DNA of 64,000 bases. It comes from Sulfitobacter alexandrii. Its GTDB lineage: Bacteria > Pseudomonadota > Alphaproteobacteria > Rhodobacterales > Rhodobacteraceae. The notes beneath the pieces were generated by a model. It was not told where the DNA came from. It searched no databases and was given only the letters and a program-made list of their open reading frames with translations. Each line of letters starts with the position of its first letter. Position 1 is the first letter of the stretch. The stretch spans positions 1,674,001 to 1,738,000 of the forward strand of contig NZ_CP018076.1 of the NCBI RefSeq assembly GCF_001886735.1. The letters run 5' to 3'. Position numbers and translations under genes: made by a program. Positions 33,354 through 40,729 of this stretch are shown here, piece by piece.

Positions 33354-33740
33354 ATGAAAGACCTCGTATCCAAGATCGGGCCCATCGTGGCCCTTGCCCC
33401 GGCCATCGTGAGCGCCACCGCCACCAGCGCGGCGCTCGACCTGCTGGGGTTCAAGAGTGCTGTGCTCATCGTCCAGTCCGGCGCCATCGAGAGTGCCGGC
33501 GACTTTACGGTGACGTTGCAGGAATCGGACACCACCACCTCGGGCGACTTCACGGACGTCGCGGCGGGTGATCTCGAAGGCGAACTGCCCGACACGCTGG
33601 CAGCCGACACCGTCTACAAGCTCGGCTACACCGGCACGAAGCGCTACCTGCGCGCGGTCGCGACCAAGAACGGCGGCACCTCGATCGGTCTCAGCATCAC
33701 GCTGATCAAGGGCCATCCCGAGAGTGCGCCGGTTGCCTGA
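33354..33740 (+). CDS. Phage structural hypothetical protein (beta-rich)
   Basis: 128 residues, preceded by AGGAGAGGC. The chain alternates short hydrophobic strands (SAVLIVQSGAIESAGDFTVT, YKLGYTGTKRYLRAVATKNG) and has no charged clusters, as in small virion proteins such as head decoration or neck proteins. It sits between capsid and connector genes and is flanked by hairpins on both sides, so it is likely expressed at a high level on its own. No named family; a decoration role is only a guess. Confidence 0.7.
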   Translation: MKDLVSKIGPIVALAPAIVSATATSAALDLLGFKSAVLIVQSGAIESAGDFTVTLQESDTTTSGDFTDVAAGDLEGELPDTLAADTVYKLGYTGTKRYLRAVATKNGGTSIGLSITLIKGHPESAPVA

Positions 33741-33754
33741 TCCGTTTCCGAAGG

Positions 33755-33777
33755 AGGGCGGCGGATTGCCGCCCTCT
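33755..33777 (+). terminator. Hairpin before the connector genes
   Basis: GAGGGCGGC pairs with GCCGCCCTC around a 5-nt loop, 15 bases after the stop of the preceding gene, followed by TCTGC. A perfect 9-bp GC-rich stem without a long T run. Confidence 0.55.
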
Positions 33778-33800
33778 CTGCAAGCGGATTGGAGCTGCAG

Positions 33801-34382
33801 ATGCTGACGACAAGACCCATCCTGGAGGACCCGCCGGACGAGATGGTGGTGAGCACCGCGGAGATGAAGGCGCATCTGCGCGTCGATTTTGCCGATGACG
33901 ACGCCCAGATCGAGGGCTTCATCAAGGCGGCGACCGCGCGTCTCGATGGCTACGCCGGGATCCTCGGCCGCTGTCTGGTCACGCAGACCTGGTCGATGCG
34001 GATCTCGGACTGGCCCAAGTCCTGCCTGCTGCTGCCGTTCCCGGATGTCTCGGCCGCCCTCATCGAGTACCAGGACAGCGACGGCGATGACCGGCCGGTG
34101 GATGCCGGCATGTACGAGCTGGTCGAAGGGCCACGCGGCAGCTCGGTGCTGCTGCGCCCGTCCTTCACGCGTCCGGCGGTGTTCCAGGACGTGGAGATGC
34201 CGATCACCCTGACGATGACCGCGGGCTACGGTAATCCGGCCGCGGTGCCGCACCCGATCAAGACCGCCATCATGATGCTGGCGGCGCATTTTTACGCGCA
34301 CCGCGGTGCGGCCGAGAAGGCGGAAACCATGCCGTTCGGCGTAAGCGCCCTGGTCGCGCCCTACAGGCGGGGGTTGCTGTGA
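33801..34382 (+). CDS. Head-tail connector protein (gp6/gp8-like)
   Basis: 193 residues from ATG 33801 (GGAGC upstream). The opening follows the family: VSTAEMKAHLRVDFADDDAQ then IEGFIKAATARLDGYAGILG, the two-helix start of phiE125 gp8/HK97 gp6-type connectors, which form the ring below the portal. The second half is beta-rich (YELVEGPRGSSVLLRPSF) and ends in a helix (IKTAIMMLAAHFYAHRGAAE) also seen in the family. It overlaps the head closure gene by four bases. Confidence 0.88.
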   Translation: MLTTRPILEDPPDEMVVSTAEMKAHLRVDFADDDAQIEGFIKAATARLDGYAGILGRCLVTQTWSMRISDWPKSCLLLPFPDVSAALIEYQDSDGDDRPVDAGMYELVEGPRGSSVLLRPSFTRPAVFQDVEMPITLTMTAGYGNPAAVPHPIKTAIMMLAAHFYAHRGAAEKAETMPFGVSALVAPYRRGLL

Positions 34383-34714
34383 ACGCCGGTGACCTGATCG
34401 AGCGCGTGGCCTTCGACGCGCCCACGGCCGCCAGCGACGGGCAGGGCGGCATGGAGGAGGGCTGGACCGAGCGCCATGCGTGCTGGGCGAACTTCAAGTA
34501 CCTGCGCGGCGGGGAGACGGTCCAGCAGGCGCGGCTGTCGGGGCGGCAGCCGGTGGTGGTCACGATCCGGGTCTGCGAGGCCGCGCAGGCCATCGGCAGG
34601 GACTGGCGCATGCGCGACACCCGCCGTGGCGACATCTACAACGTGAACGCGATCGTGCAGACGGATGACCGCGCGTTCCTCGAGATCACGGCCACCGGTG
34701 GGGTGGCAGTCTGA
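34379..34714 (+). CDS. Phage head closure/head-tail adaptor protein
   Basis: 111 residues, the size of SPP1 gp16-like head closure proteins. The sequence shows the family order: NAGDLIERVAFDAPTAASDG at the N-terminus, a W-x-x-R-x-A-x-W motif (GWTERHACWANFKYLRGGE), and RRGDIYNVNAIVQTDDRAFL near the C-terminus. It closes the DNA channel after packaging. It overlaps the connector gene and touches the next gene by one base. Confidence 0.88.
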   Translation: MNAGDLIERVAFDAPTAASDGQGGMEEGWTERHACWANFKYLRGGETVQQARLSGRQPVVVTIRVCEAAQAIGRDWRMRDTRRGDIYNVNAIVQTDDRAFLEITATGGVAV

Positions 34715-35127
34715 TGGCCGCGCCTGCGAACGAACTGCAGGCCGCGATCTACCAGATCCTGCGGGCCGACAGCGCCGTGAGCGCCCTTGTCGGCGACGGG
34801 GTCTTCGACCGGGTGCCGAAGGCGGGGGACGTTCCTCCCTACATCACCTTCGGGCCCTCGGACGAGATCGAAGCGGACATGCTCTGCATCACCTCGGCCG
34901 AGCACAGTCTGCAGATCGACGTCTGGTCCGAACGGCAGGGCGGGTTCAAGGAATGCAAGGAGATCACCTACGCGGTGAAGAAGGCGCTGCACGAGGTGGA
35001 GATCGACCTGCCGACCCATGCCCTGGTGCAGATCAGGGTCGTGCGCCGGCTGCACCTGCGCGAGCCCGACGGGATCACCTCGCACGGGGTGGTGACCGTC
35101 GAGGCGGACATCGAGGAGGCCGGGTGA
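34714..35127 (+). CDS. DUF3168 tail completion protein
   Basis: 137 residues with the DUF3168 pattern: LQAAIYQILRADSAVSALVG, GVFDRVPKAGDVPPYITFGP, HSLQIDVWSERQGGFKECKE, and the terminal beta strand GVVTVEADIEEAG. Members are tail terminator or completion proteins that sit between head and tail in siphoviruses. It starts at the last base of the previous gene and its stop overlaps the following start. Confidence 0.9.
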   Translation: MAAPANELQAAIYQILRADSAVSALVGDGVFDRVPKAGDVPPYITFGPSDEIEADMLCITSAEHSLQIDVWSERQGGFKECKEITYAVKKALHEVEIDLPTHALVQIRVVRRLHLREPDGITSHGVVTVEADIEEAG

Positions 35128-35546
35128 TGGTGCAGGGGCTGAAGGAGTTCAACCGACGCTGGACCCAGATCCCGAAGCTGGTGCGCCAGGCCGCGATCGA
35201 AACGCTGGAGATGAACGCCGAGGAGCTGGTCGCAGCGATGCGCGCCGTCCTGCCGCTCGACGAGATCGAGATCGCCTGGACGTGGGGCACGCCGCCCAAG
35301 GGCGCGATGACCCTCGGCAAGGTCGGCACCTCCGACCGGGGGCTGCTGATCACCGTCTACGCGCGGGCCGACGACTTCAATCCGGCGTGGTTCGAGTTCG
35401 GCACCGGGCCCCGCTTCACCAGGGCGGGGCGCTACACCGGCCAGATCCCGGCGAGCCCGTTCTTCTGGCCGACCTACCGGGCGAAGAAGCGGCGGCTGAA
35501 GTCCCGGATGACCCGCAACATCACCAAGGCGATCCGGAACGCATGA
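35127..35546 (+). CDS. HK97 gp10-like tail/neck protein
   Basis: 139 residues from ATG 35127, overlapping the DUF3168 stop. The opening MVQGLKEFNRRWTQIPKLVR then AIETLEMNAEELVAAMRAVL, and the later WFEFGTGPRFTRAGRYTGQI then ASPFFWPTYRAKKRRLKSRM are typical of HK97 gp10 family proteins, which are needed for joining head and tail. The signature F-x-E-F-G-T-x-P and the P-x-P-F-x-x-P motif are both present. Confidence 0.88.
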   Translation: MVQGLKEFNRRWTQIPKLVRQAAIETLEMNAEELVAAMRAVLPLDEIEIAWTWGTPPKGAMTLGKVGTSDRGLLITVYARADDFNPAWFEFGTGPRFTRAGRYTGQIPASPFFWPTYRAKKRRLKSRMTRNITKAIRNA

Positions 35547-35595
35547 CGCGGCCGGCGCCGACACCACGGCAACCCCAAGCAGGACAGGAGACACG

Positions 35596-35784
35596 ATGAA
35601 GATCAGGGTGCTTGAAGACGCGCATCACCGCCTCGGCGGCGCGCGCAGCCAGAGCTTTCGGGCGAATGGCGGCAGTGAAGGAAAGGGCATCTACGATGTC
35701 CCAAAGGCGACGGCGGATGCGCTGATCGCACGCAAGGTGGCCGAAGCCTTCACCGGCCCCGAAACCCGGCAAAAGGAGGCGTAA
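35596..35784 (+). CDS. Small prophage hypothetical protein
   Basis: 62 residues, preceded by CAGGAG. The sequence (MKIRVLEDAHHRLGGARSQS, IYDVPKATADALIARKVAEA) is soluble and has no named domain; the terminal A-D-A-L-I-x-R-x-V-A-E pattern is frequent in short proteins placed before phage tail tube genes. It lies three bases before the tail tube start. Confidence 0.65.
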   Translation: MKIRVLEDAHHRLGGARSQSFRANGGSEGKGIYDVPKATADALIARKVAEAFTGPETRQKEA

Positions 35785-35787
35785 GCC

Positions 35788-36231
35788 ATGGGAACCGGAA
35801 AACAGACAAAGCGGCTGGTCGTGCAGCTCGGCGATGGTGAGGACCCGGAGGTCTTTGCCCATACCTGCGGTGCGAACACCTTCGGCATCACGCTGACCAA
35901 CAACCTCGGTGAGAACACCGTGCTCGATTGCGACGATCCGCTGGATGTCCCGGCGGTGATCGTGCGGCACCTCGAAAGCCAGGACACCAGCGTAACCATC
36001 TCGGGCATGGTCACGACCGAGGCCTGGCCGACCTGGCGGGGCTGGGCGGACGGGGGCACCGAGAAGAACATCAAGATCTTCCTCGATGAGACCGCCGCCA
36101 ACAACGGTGGGTTCTGGACGCTGCCTGCCTATCTTACCTCGCTCGAGCTGGGCAAGGAGAACAGCGGCAAGGTGACCTTCAGCGCGACGATCTCCGGTGC
36201 GGGTCAGCGCGCCTGGACCGACGCCTCCTGA
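35788..36231 (+). CDS. Phage tail tube protein
   Basis: 147 residues, beta-rich. Position and pattern fit the major tail tube protein of siphoviruses: FAHTCGANTFGITLTNNLGE, VPAVIVRHLESQDTSVTISG, LELGKENSGKVTFSATISGA, the last being the usual C-terminal strand. Hexamer rings of this protein stack around the tape measure to build the tube. Its stop overlaps the next gene by one base. Confidence 0.85.
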   Translation: MGTGKQTKRLVVQLGDGEDPEVFAHTCGANTFGITLTNNLGENTVLDCDDPLDVPAVIVRHLESQDTSVTISGMVTTEAWPTWRGWADGGTEKNIKIFLDETAANNGGFWTLPAYLTSLELGKENSGKVTFSATISGAGQRAWTDAS

Positions 36232-36770
36232 TGGCGGAGGTCATTGCGGACTGGGCCGGGGCAGAGCGTCTGTTCCGGCTCGACCTCGGCGGGGTGCTGG
36301 ATCTCGAGGAAGCCTGCCACCGAGATGCCATCGGCAGCATCTTCCTGCGGATCAGCACCGGCCAGTTCAAGGCAATGGACGTGCATCACGTCCTGCGGCT
36401 GGCCCTGATCGGGGGCGGCATGGCCAAGGTCGAGGCCAAGCAACTGCTGGACGATCGGTTCGACACGATCCCCTATCTCGAAAGCGCGACGCTCGCGGGC
36501 GAGATCCTGATCGCGTTGATGTCGGGGGTGGAAGAGGGCGAGGCGGACGATGCGACGGGCGATCCGGCGCCCTGGAAGTTCTCGGAGCTGTCGCAGATCT
36601 GCCGGGTGTTCAACATGTCGCCGGCCGACCTGCGCGCCATGAGCTATCCCGACTTCCTCAACATGCTGAAGGGCTACAACGCGACCACCGCCCAGAAGGC
36701 CGCGCCGCCCACGGAAGAGGAGTTCGAAGAGATCCTCGCCAAGTATGAACCGGAGGCCTTGCGGCAATGA
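36231..36770 (+). CDS. Tail assembly chaperone-like protein (gene transfer agent family type)
   Basis: 179 residues. The N-terminal half GAERLFRLDLGGVLDLEEAC, RISTGQFKAMDVHHVLRLAL resembles GTA-family tail chaperones (GTA gp10-type), where a small protein with the L-x-x-L-E-x-x-C motif precedes the tape measure gene. The C-terminal half (FSELSQICRVFNMSPADLRA, then EEEFEEILAKYEPEALRQ) would be the part made by frameshifting in other phages; here it is in one frame. It overlaps the tape measure start by four bases. Confidence 0.75.
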   Translation: MAEVIADWAGAERLFRLDLGGVLDLEEACHRDAIGSIFLRISTGQFKAMDVHHVLRLALIGGGMAKVEAKQLLDDRFDTIPYLESATLAGEILIALMSGVEEGEADDATGDPAPWKFSELSQICRVFNMSPADLRAMSYPDFLNMLKGYNATTAQKAAPPTEEEFEEILAKYEPEALRQ

Positions 36771-39037
36771 ACGATGTCCAAACGGCGCTGGTCCTGCGGA
36801 TGGAGGCCACGCTCGCCAAGTTCGAGAAGCAGATGGCGCGCGCCCGGAAGGTCGGGACCGACGCGGCCACCAGTCTCGAGCGCCAGTTCAGGCGGTCCAA
36901 CGACCAGATGGCGGCAAGTGCCGAGCACAGTGCCCAGGCGATAGCGCGCCAGATGGACCAGTTGCGGGCGAAGTACGATCCGGTCTTCGCCGCGTCGAAA
37001 CGCTACGAGAAGGCGCTGGAGGAGCTGAACCGCGCACAGAAGCTCGGGGCGCTGACCTCTGCGCAGCATGAACGGGCGCTGGAATCGCTGAACGCGGAAT
37101 ACACGCGGGCCACTTCAGCGGCGGGGCAGGCGGCAGGCGCCATGACCGGCCTGCGCGGCTCGACCATGCTCAGCGGTTCGGTGATCCAGAACTTTGCATA
37201 CCAGGTCGGCGACTTCGCCGTGCAGGTCGGTTCCGGTGCGCGCGCTTCGCAGGCGCTGGGGCAGCAGCTGCCGCAGCTCCTCGGTGGCTTCGGCGCCATG
37301 GGGGCGGTGCTCGGGGCCGTGGTCGCGGTGGCCATTCCGCTGACCACGGCCCTGGTGAACATGGGCGGGGCCGGGGCGGATCTCGAGGATCTGCTGGAAG
37401 AGCTCCGGAACGCGGTGGGGGAATACTCGGCGGCGGTGCAGAGCGCGATCATCCCGACCGAGGAGCTGCGCGAGAAATACGGCACAGCGACGGCCGCCGC
37501 GCGCGAGTTCCTGAGCGCGCTGGTGGAGATCAACCAGGTGAAGGCGCTCGAAGAGGTCCGGACCTCGCTTGCCGCCATCGCGGAGCAGTTCGGCGGGCTG
37601 GGCGATGACCTGATCAACGTGGGCGGTGTGAAGCCGCTGCGCGAGATCGAGATCACGGCGGGCGAGATCGCGGAGCAGTTCGGCATCACGGCAGAGGAGG
37701 CGCTGGTGCTCGCCGAGGCGATGCGCACCCTCTCGGAGGCCGAGGGCATCCGCGCACAGGTGGATGCAGGCAGTGACCTTCTGGATCTGATGATTGCCAC
37801 GCTGGGTCCGATCGAGAGCATGTCGGGCGCCGCGCGCCAGCTGGCGGAAGAGCTGTCGACCGCCGGCGTTGCCGCGGCGGAGGTCAAGGCGAACGTGGAT
37901 CGGACGAGCTTTGGCGTCGATGATCTCGTGGCGGGGCTGGCCAATGCCGGCTCGAACCTGGCCACGATGATCGGCGACGCGGGGGCATTGGGCGACAACA
38001 TGTACCGCGCCGCAAGCGCCGCGTGGAGCTTCCTCCAGGCGCGGGCGCGCGAGAAGATGGCCTATGATACGACTGTCGGTCGTGGGCGGGGACAGGATCC
38101 GCGGCTCTTCGGCGGTTCGTTCGACGACGTCGGCACCAGCGACCCGCGCGTGCAGCTCGACCGGACCTCGACGGCAATCGACGAAGCGAACCGCAAAGCC
38201 GCCGAAAAGGCAGCGCGCGCCGGACGCCGGGGCAGGGGCGGCCGGGGCCGGCGCCGGAGCGAAGACAGCCTCTACGAGATCGGTCAGCGTGAACTGCAGA
38301 CGCTCGAGCGGCAGATCGAGCTGATCGGCAAGTCGGACGCGCAGGTGGCGGAGCTGACCGCGCGCTACAAGCTGCTGGATGAGGCGAAGAAGCGTGGGCT
38401 CGATCTCGATGCGCGGCATGCCGGCAGCAGCAAGACCGTCCGCGAGCAGATCGACGAACAGGCGAAGGCAGTCGGTCGCCTGACCGAGAAGGCAGACCAG
38501 TACAGGGAACGTGCGGCCTTCATGGCGGATATCAACCAGGACCTGAAGGACGGCTTCATCGATGCGATCATCGAAGGGGAGAACTTCGAGGATGTGCTGT
38601 CCAATCTGGCCAAGCAGCTGGCCAAGGCCGCATTGCAGGCCGCGATCTTCAACGAGGGGCCCTTCTCCGGCGGAGGCGGGCTCGGCAGCTTCTTCGGCAG
38701 CCTCCTGACAGGCAAACGCGCGACTGGCGGCCCGGTGCGGTCGGGTGGTGCGTACTTGGTCAACGAAAACACACCTAACTCGGAGGTGTTCGTGCCTTCG
38801 CAGTCGGGTGCAGTCCTGAACGTGGCGCAGGCGCAAGCGGCCCTACACGGTGCGGCCGCGCAATCCGCTGCGACGGGAAACTCGGTTGTGCGGATTGAGC
38901 TCGGCGAGGGGCTGGTCGGCCAGGTGGTGGCGCAGGCGCGAGGCCAGACCGTCCAAATCGTCGGGGCGGCGATGAAAACCCAGCAGCGCGGGTTGGGCAA
39001 CAGCGTGCAGTCGTATCAATACCGGGGTACCAGCTGA
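36767..39037 (+). CDS. Phage tail tape measure protein
   Basis: 756 residues, setting a tail of roughly 110 nm by the usual length rule. The N-terminal 130 residues are coiled coil (LVLRMEATLAKFEKQMARAR, RYEKALEELNRAQKLGALTS). A hydrophobic part follows near 170-200 (AMGAVLGAVVAVAIPLTTAL), then Ala-rich helices. Near 440-540 there is a basic stretch, GRRGRGGRGRRRSEDS, and a second coiled-coil. The C-terminal segment has GGPVRSGGAYLVNENTPNSE and VFVPSQSGAVLN, a common tape measure ending. It determines tail length and is ejected with the DNA. Confidence 0.92.
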   Translation: MNDVQTALVLRMEATLAKFEKQMARARKVGTDAATSLERQFRRSNDQMAASAEHSAQAIARQMDQLRAKYDPVFAASKRYEKALEELNRAQKLGALTSAQHERALESLNAEYTRATSAAGQAAGAMTGLRGSTMLSGSVIQNFAYQVGDFAVQVGSGARASQALGQQLPQLLGGFGAMGAVLGAVVAVAIPLTTALVNMGGAGADLEDLLEELRNAVGEYSAAVQSAIIPTEELREKYGTATAAAREFLSALVEINQVKALEEVRTSLAAIAEQFGGLGDDLINVGGVKPLREIEITAGEIAEQFGITAEEALVLAEAMRTLSEAEGIRAQVDAGSDLLDLMIATLGPIESMSGAARQLAEELSTAGVAAAEVKANVDRTSFGVDDLVAGLANAGSNLATMIGDAGALGDNMYRAASAAWSFLQARAREKMAYDTTVGRGRGQDPRLFGGSFDDVGTSDPRVQLDRTSTAIDEANRKAAEKAARAGRRGRGGRGRRRSEDSLYEIGQRELQTLERQIELIGKSDAQVAELTARYKLLDEAKKRGLDLDARHAGSSKTVREQIDEQAKAVGRLTEKADQYRERAAFMADINQDLKDGFIDAIIEGENFEDVLSNLAKQLAKAALQAAIFNEGPFSGGGGLGSFFGSLLTGKRATGGPVRSGGAYLVNENTPNSEVFVPSQSGAVLNVAQAQAALHGAAAQSAATGNSVVRIELGEGLVGQVVAQARGQTVQIVGAAMKTQQRGLGNSVQSYQYRGTS

Positions 39038-39723
39038 TGAACCGTGAAATCGTAGACGTCTCGCGCGGGCTTTTTGCGCAGCTCACTTTCGACTGGGATA
39101 TCGATTGGCGGGGCCAGTCGATCGGCGAAACCACTTCAGGTGTGAGCAAAGTGGTCTACAACGCCTTTCCGCGTTGGGTCGGGTCGCCAACCGTGCTTCT
39201 GAACCGGGCGCAGATCTCGCAATGGCGCGCGGTCCGTGCATCGGCGCGCGGGCTGGTCAACCTCTACCGCATCCGCATGTGCGACCCGATCGGATCAGCT
39301 CACTCCTTTGCCGGCGCAACCCAGGCGACACGCAAGCGCGGACTTCCGTTCGCGACGGGGCGACGGTTCTCGACCGGCTGGGGCTTCAGGTTCGAGCCTT
39401 TCGTCGAGGCGGTCGGTGCAGCGCTGGCCGGGGCCGAGACCATGCGCATCGAGATCCCCTCGGGAGGCATCGCGCCGGTCGTGGGGCAGATCATGAGCCA
39501 CGACGACTTGCCGTTCATGGTGACATGGATCGAACCGATCTCGGCCGACACCTTCGAAATCGGTATCCAGATGCCCTTGCGCCGCGCGATCCCGGCCGGC
39601 GCGGAAATCAGGATGCGGGGGACGGGCATATTCGAGGCGACGGAAGAGGCCATGGGGTTGCCGGCCTATGGCGCCGGCCGCACCAGCACACCGCGCTTGC
39701 TCCTGCAGGAATGGCTGCGATGA
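39037..39723 (+). CDS. Distal tail protein-like component
   Basis: 228 residues directly after the tape measure gene, with one-base overlap. The sequence (WRGQSIGETTSGVSKVVYNA, WVGSPTVLLNRAQISQWRAV, PFATGRRFSTGWGFRFEP) is beta-rich and keeps the size and position of distal tail/DUF2460-like proteins that begin the baseplate. No motif is diagnostic, so the role is mainly positional. Its stop overlaps the start of the next gene (ATGA). Confidence 0.7.
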   Translation: MNREIVDVSRGLFAQLTFDWDIDWRGQSIGETTSGVSKVVYNAFPRWVGSPTVLLNRAQISQWRAVRASARGLVNLYRIRMCDPIGSAHSFAGATQATRKRGLPFATGRRFSTGWGFRFEPFVEAVGAALAGAETMRIEIPSGGIAPVVGQIMSHDDLPFMVTWIEPISADTFEIGIQMPLRRAIPAGAEIRMRGTGIFEATEEAMGLPAYGAGRTSTPRLLLQEWLR

Positions 39724-40307
39724 CTTTCTTTCCTGCCGGTTTCGACCCGCGCGATGACCGTGTTGCCCTGCTCGACCTCGTGGAAGTGGACACGCCCGAC
39801 GGGCCCGGTCGATTTCTGATCGGCGTCGACGGCGTGTTCCGGGACGTGGACGGCAATCAGTGGATCGGCTCGCAGCTCGTCGCCGTCAATGGCCTGAAGA
39901 GCGCCATCGACGGGATCGCACCGGAGGGCACCGCCACGCTGTCCTATTTCCAGGATCCGGAGGCGGCGAACCTGATCGCCCAGCTGCGCGCGTTGGGATC
40001 GGACTACATCGCCGGGCGCAAGATCACCTTCTACGTCCAGCCGCTTCAGTCGATGTCCGAGTTCTACGCCCCGACCTTGCCACCGGTGCAGTGGATGCAG
40101 CGGGTGATGAAGAATACCGCGTTCGCCGCGCAGGGCGCGCTTGACCGATCTATTTCGCTGACCTTCGAGGCCTGGTCGGAATATCGCCGCTCGGCACGCC
40201 GCATCGCGATGAATACCGAAGGACATGCCCGTCTGACCGGAGCGCCGAACCCCTCGCTGGAGTTCGCGCCGACCGTCGACTTCCAGGAAGAAAAGCTGTT
40301 CGGATGA
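39720..40307 (+). CDS. Baseplate hub-like phage tail protein
   Basis: 195 residues from ATG 39720, overlapping the previous stop. The pattern DPRDDRVALLDLVEVDTPDG, RDVDGNQWIGSQLV, and RKITFYVQPLQSMSEFYAPT resembles the DUF2163/phage tail protein that follows the distal tail gene in GTA-like and other alphaproteobacterial siphoviruses, though my match is from gene order and general pattern. It overlaps the next gene by four bases. Confidence 0.7.
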   Translation: MTFFPAGFDPRDDRVALLDLVEVDTPDGPGRFLIGVDGVFRDVDGNQWIGSQLVAVNGLKSAIDGIAPEGTATLSYFQDPEAANLIAQLRALGSDYIAGRKITFYVQPLQSMSEFYAPTLPPVQWMQRVMKNTAFAAQGALDRSISLTFEAWSEYRRSARRIAMNTEGHARLTGAPNPSLEFAPTVDFQEEKLFG

Positions 40308-40729
40308 CGCCCTTGTTCCAGGAATTGCACCGCTGGATGTCGCTTCCCTTCATCTGGGGCGAAACCGACTGCATGCTGGTGCTGGCCGACTGGATCCGAA
40401 CGGTGCGTGGCGCTGATCCAGCCGATCACATCCGAGGCACCTATGACAGCCCCGGATCGTGCCAGCGCGAGACGGGCTTTCTGCGGACGCCCGTGGAGGC
40501 CGTAGAGAAATGCCTCTCGACCATCGGGGGTCTGCCTCGGGTCGATGAACCCGCGCCGGGCGATATCGCGCTGATCCGCATCGCGGACGGGCGCGGCGGG
40601 CTGATGACGGCGGGCGCGATCTGGACCGGCACCGCATGGGGCTGCAAAGGGCCGGAGGGAACAACGACGATCAGCCCGCGAGCGGTGGTGGAAGTGACGG
40701 CAATCTGGGCTGTGGGTTATGCGGCGTAA
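40304..40729 (+). CDS. DUF6950/NlpC-P60-like tail protein
   Basis: 141 residues. LPFIWGETDCMLVLADWIRT near residues 14-33 carries the catalytic-type cysteine in the T-D-C motif, as in NlpC/P60 tail peptidases and the DUF6950 family. RVDEPAPGDIALIRIADGRG is the usual P-G-D segment before the next catalytic position. The His that should act as second catalytic residue is not evident, so it may be inactive or structural. Such proteins lie before the host-specificity protein and may help the tail tip cross peptidoglycan. Overlaps the next gene by 11 bases. Confidence 0.78.
   Translation: MTPLFQELHRWMSLPFIWGETDCMLVLADWIRTVRGADPADHIRGTYDSPGSCQRETGFLRTPVEAVEKCLSTIGGLPRVDEPAPGDIALIRIADGRGGLMTAGAIWTGTAWGCKGPEGTTTISPRAVVEVTAIWAVGYAA

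Noticed and set aside
37115..38836. Long minus-strand frame opposite the tape measure gene
   Set aside because: Antisense shadow of a repetitive, high-GC gene; no recognisable domain.
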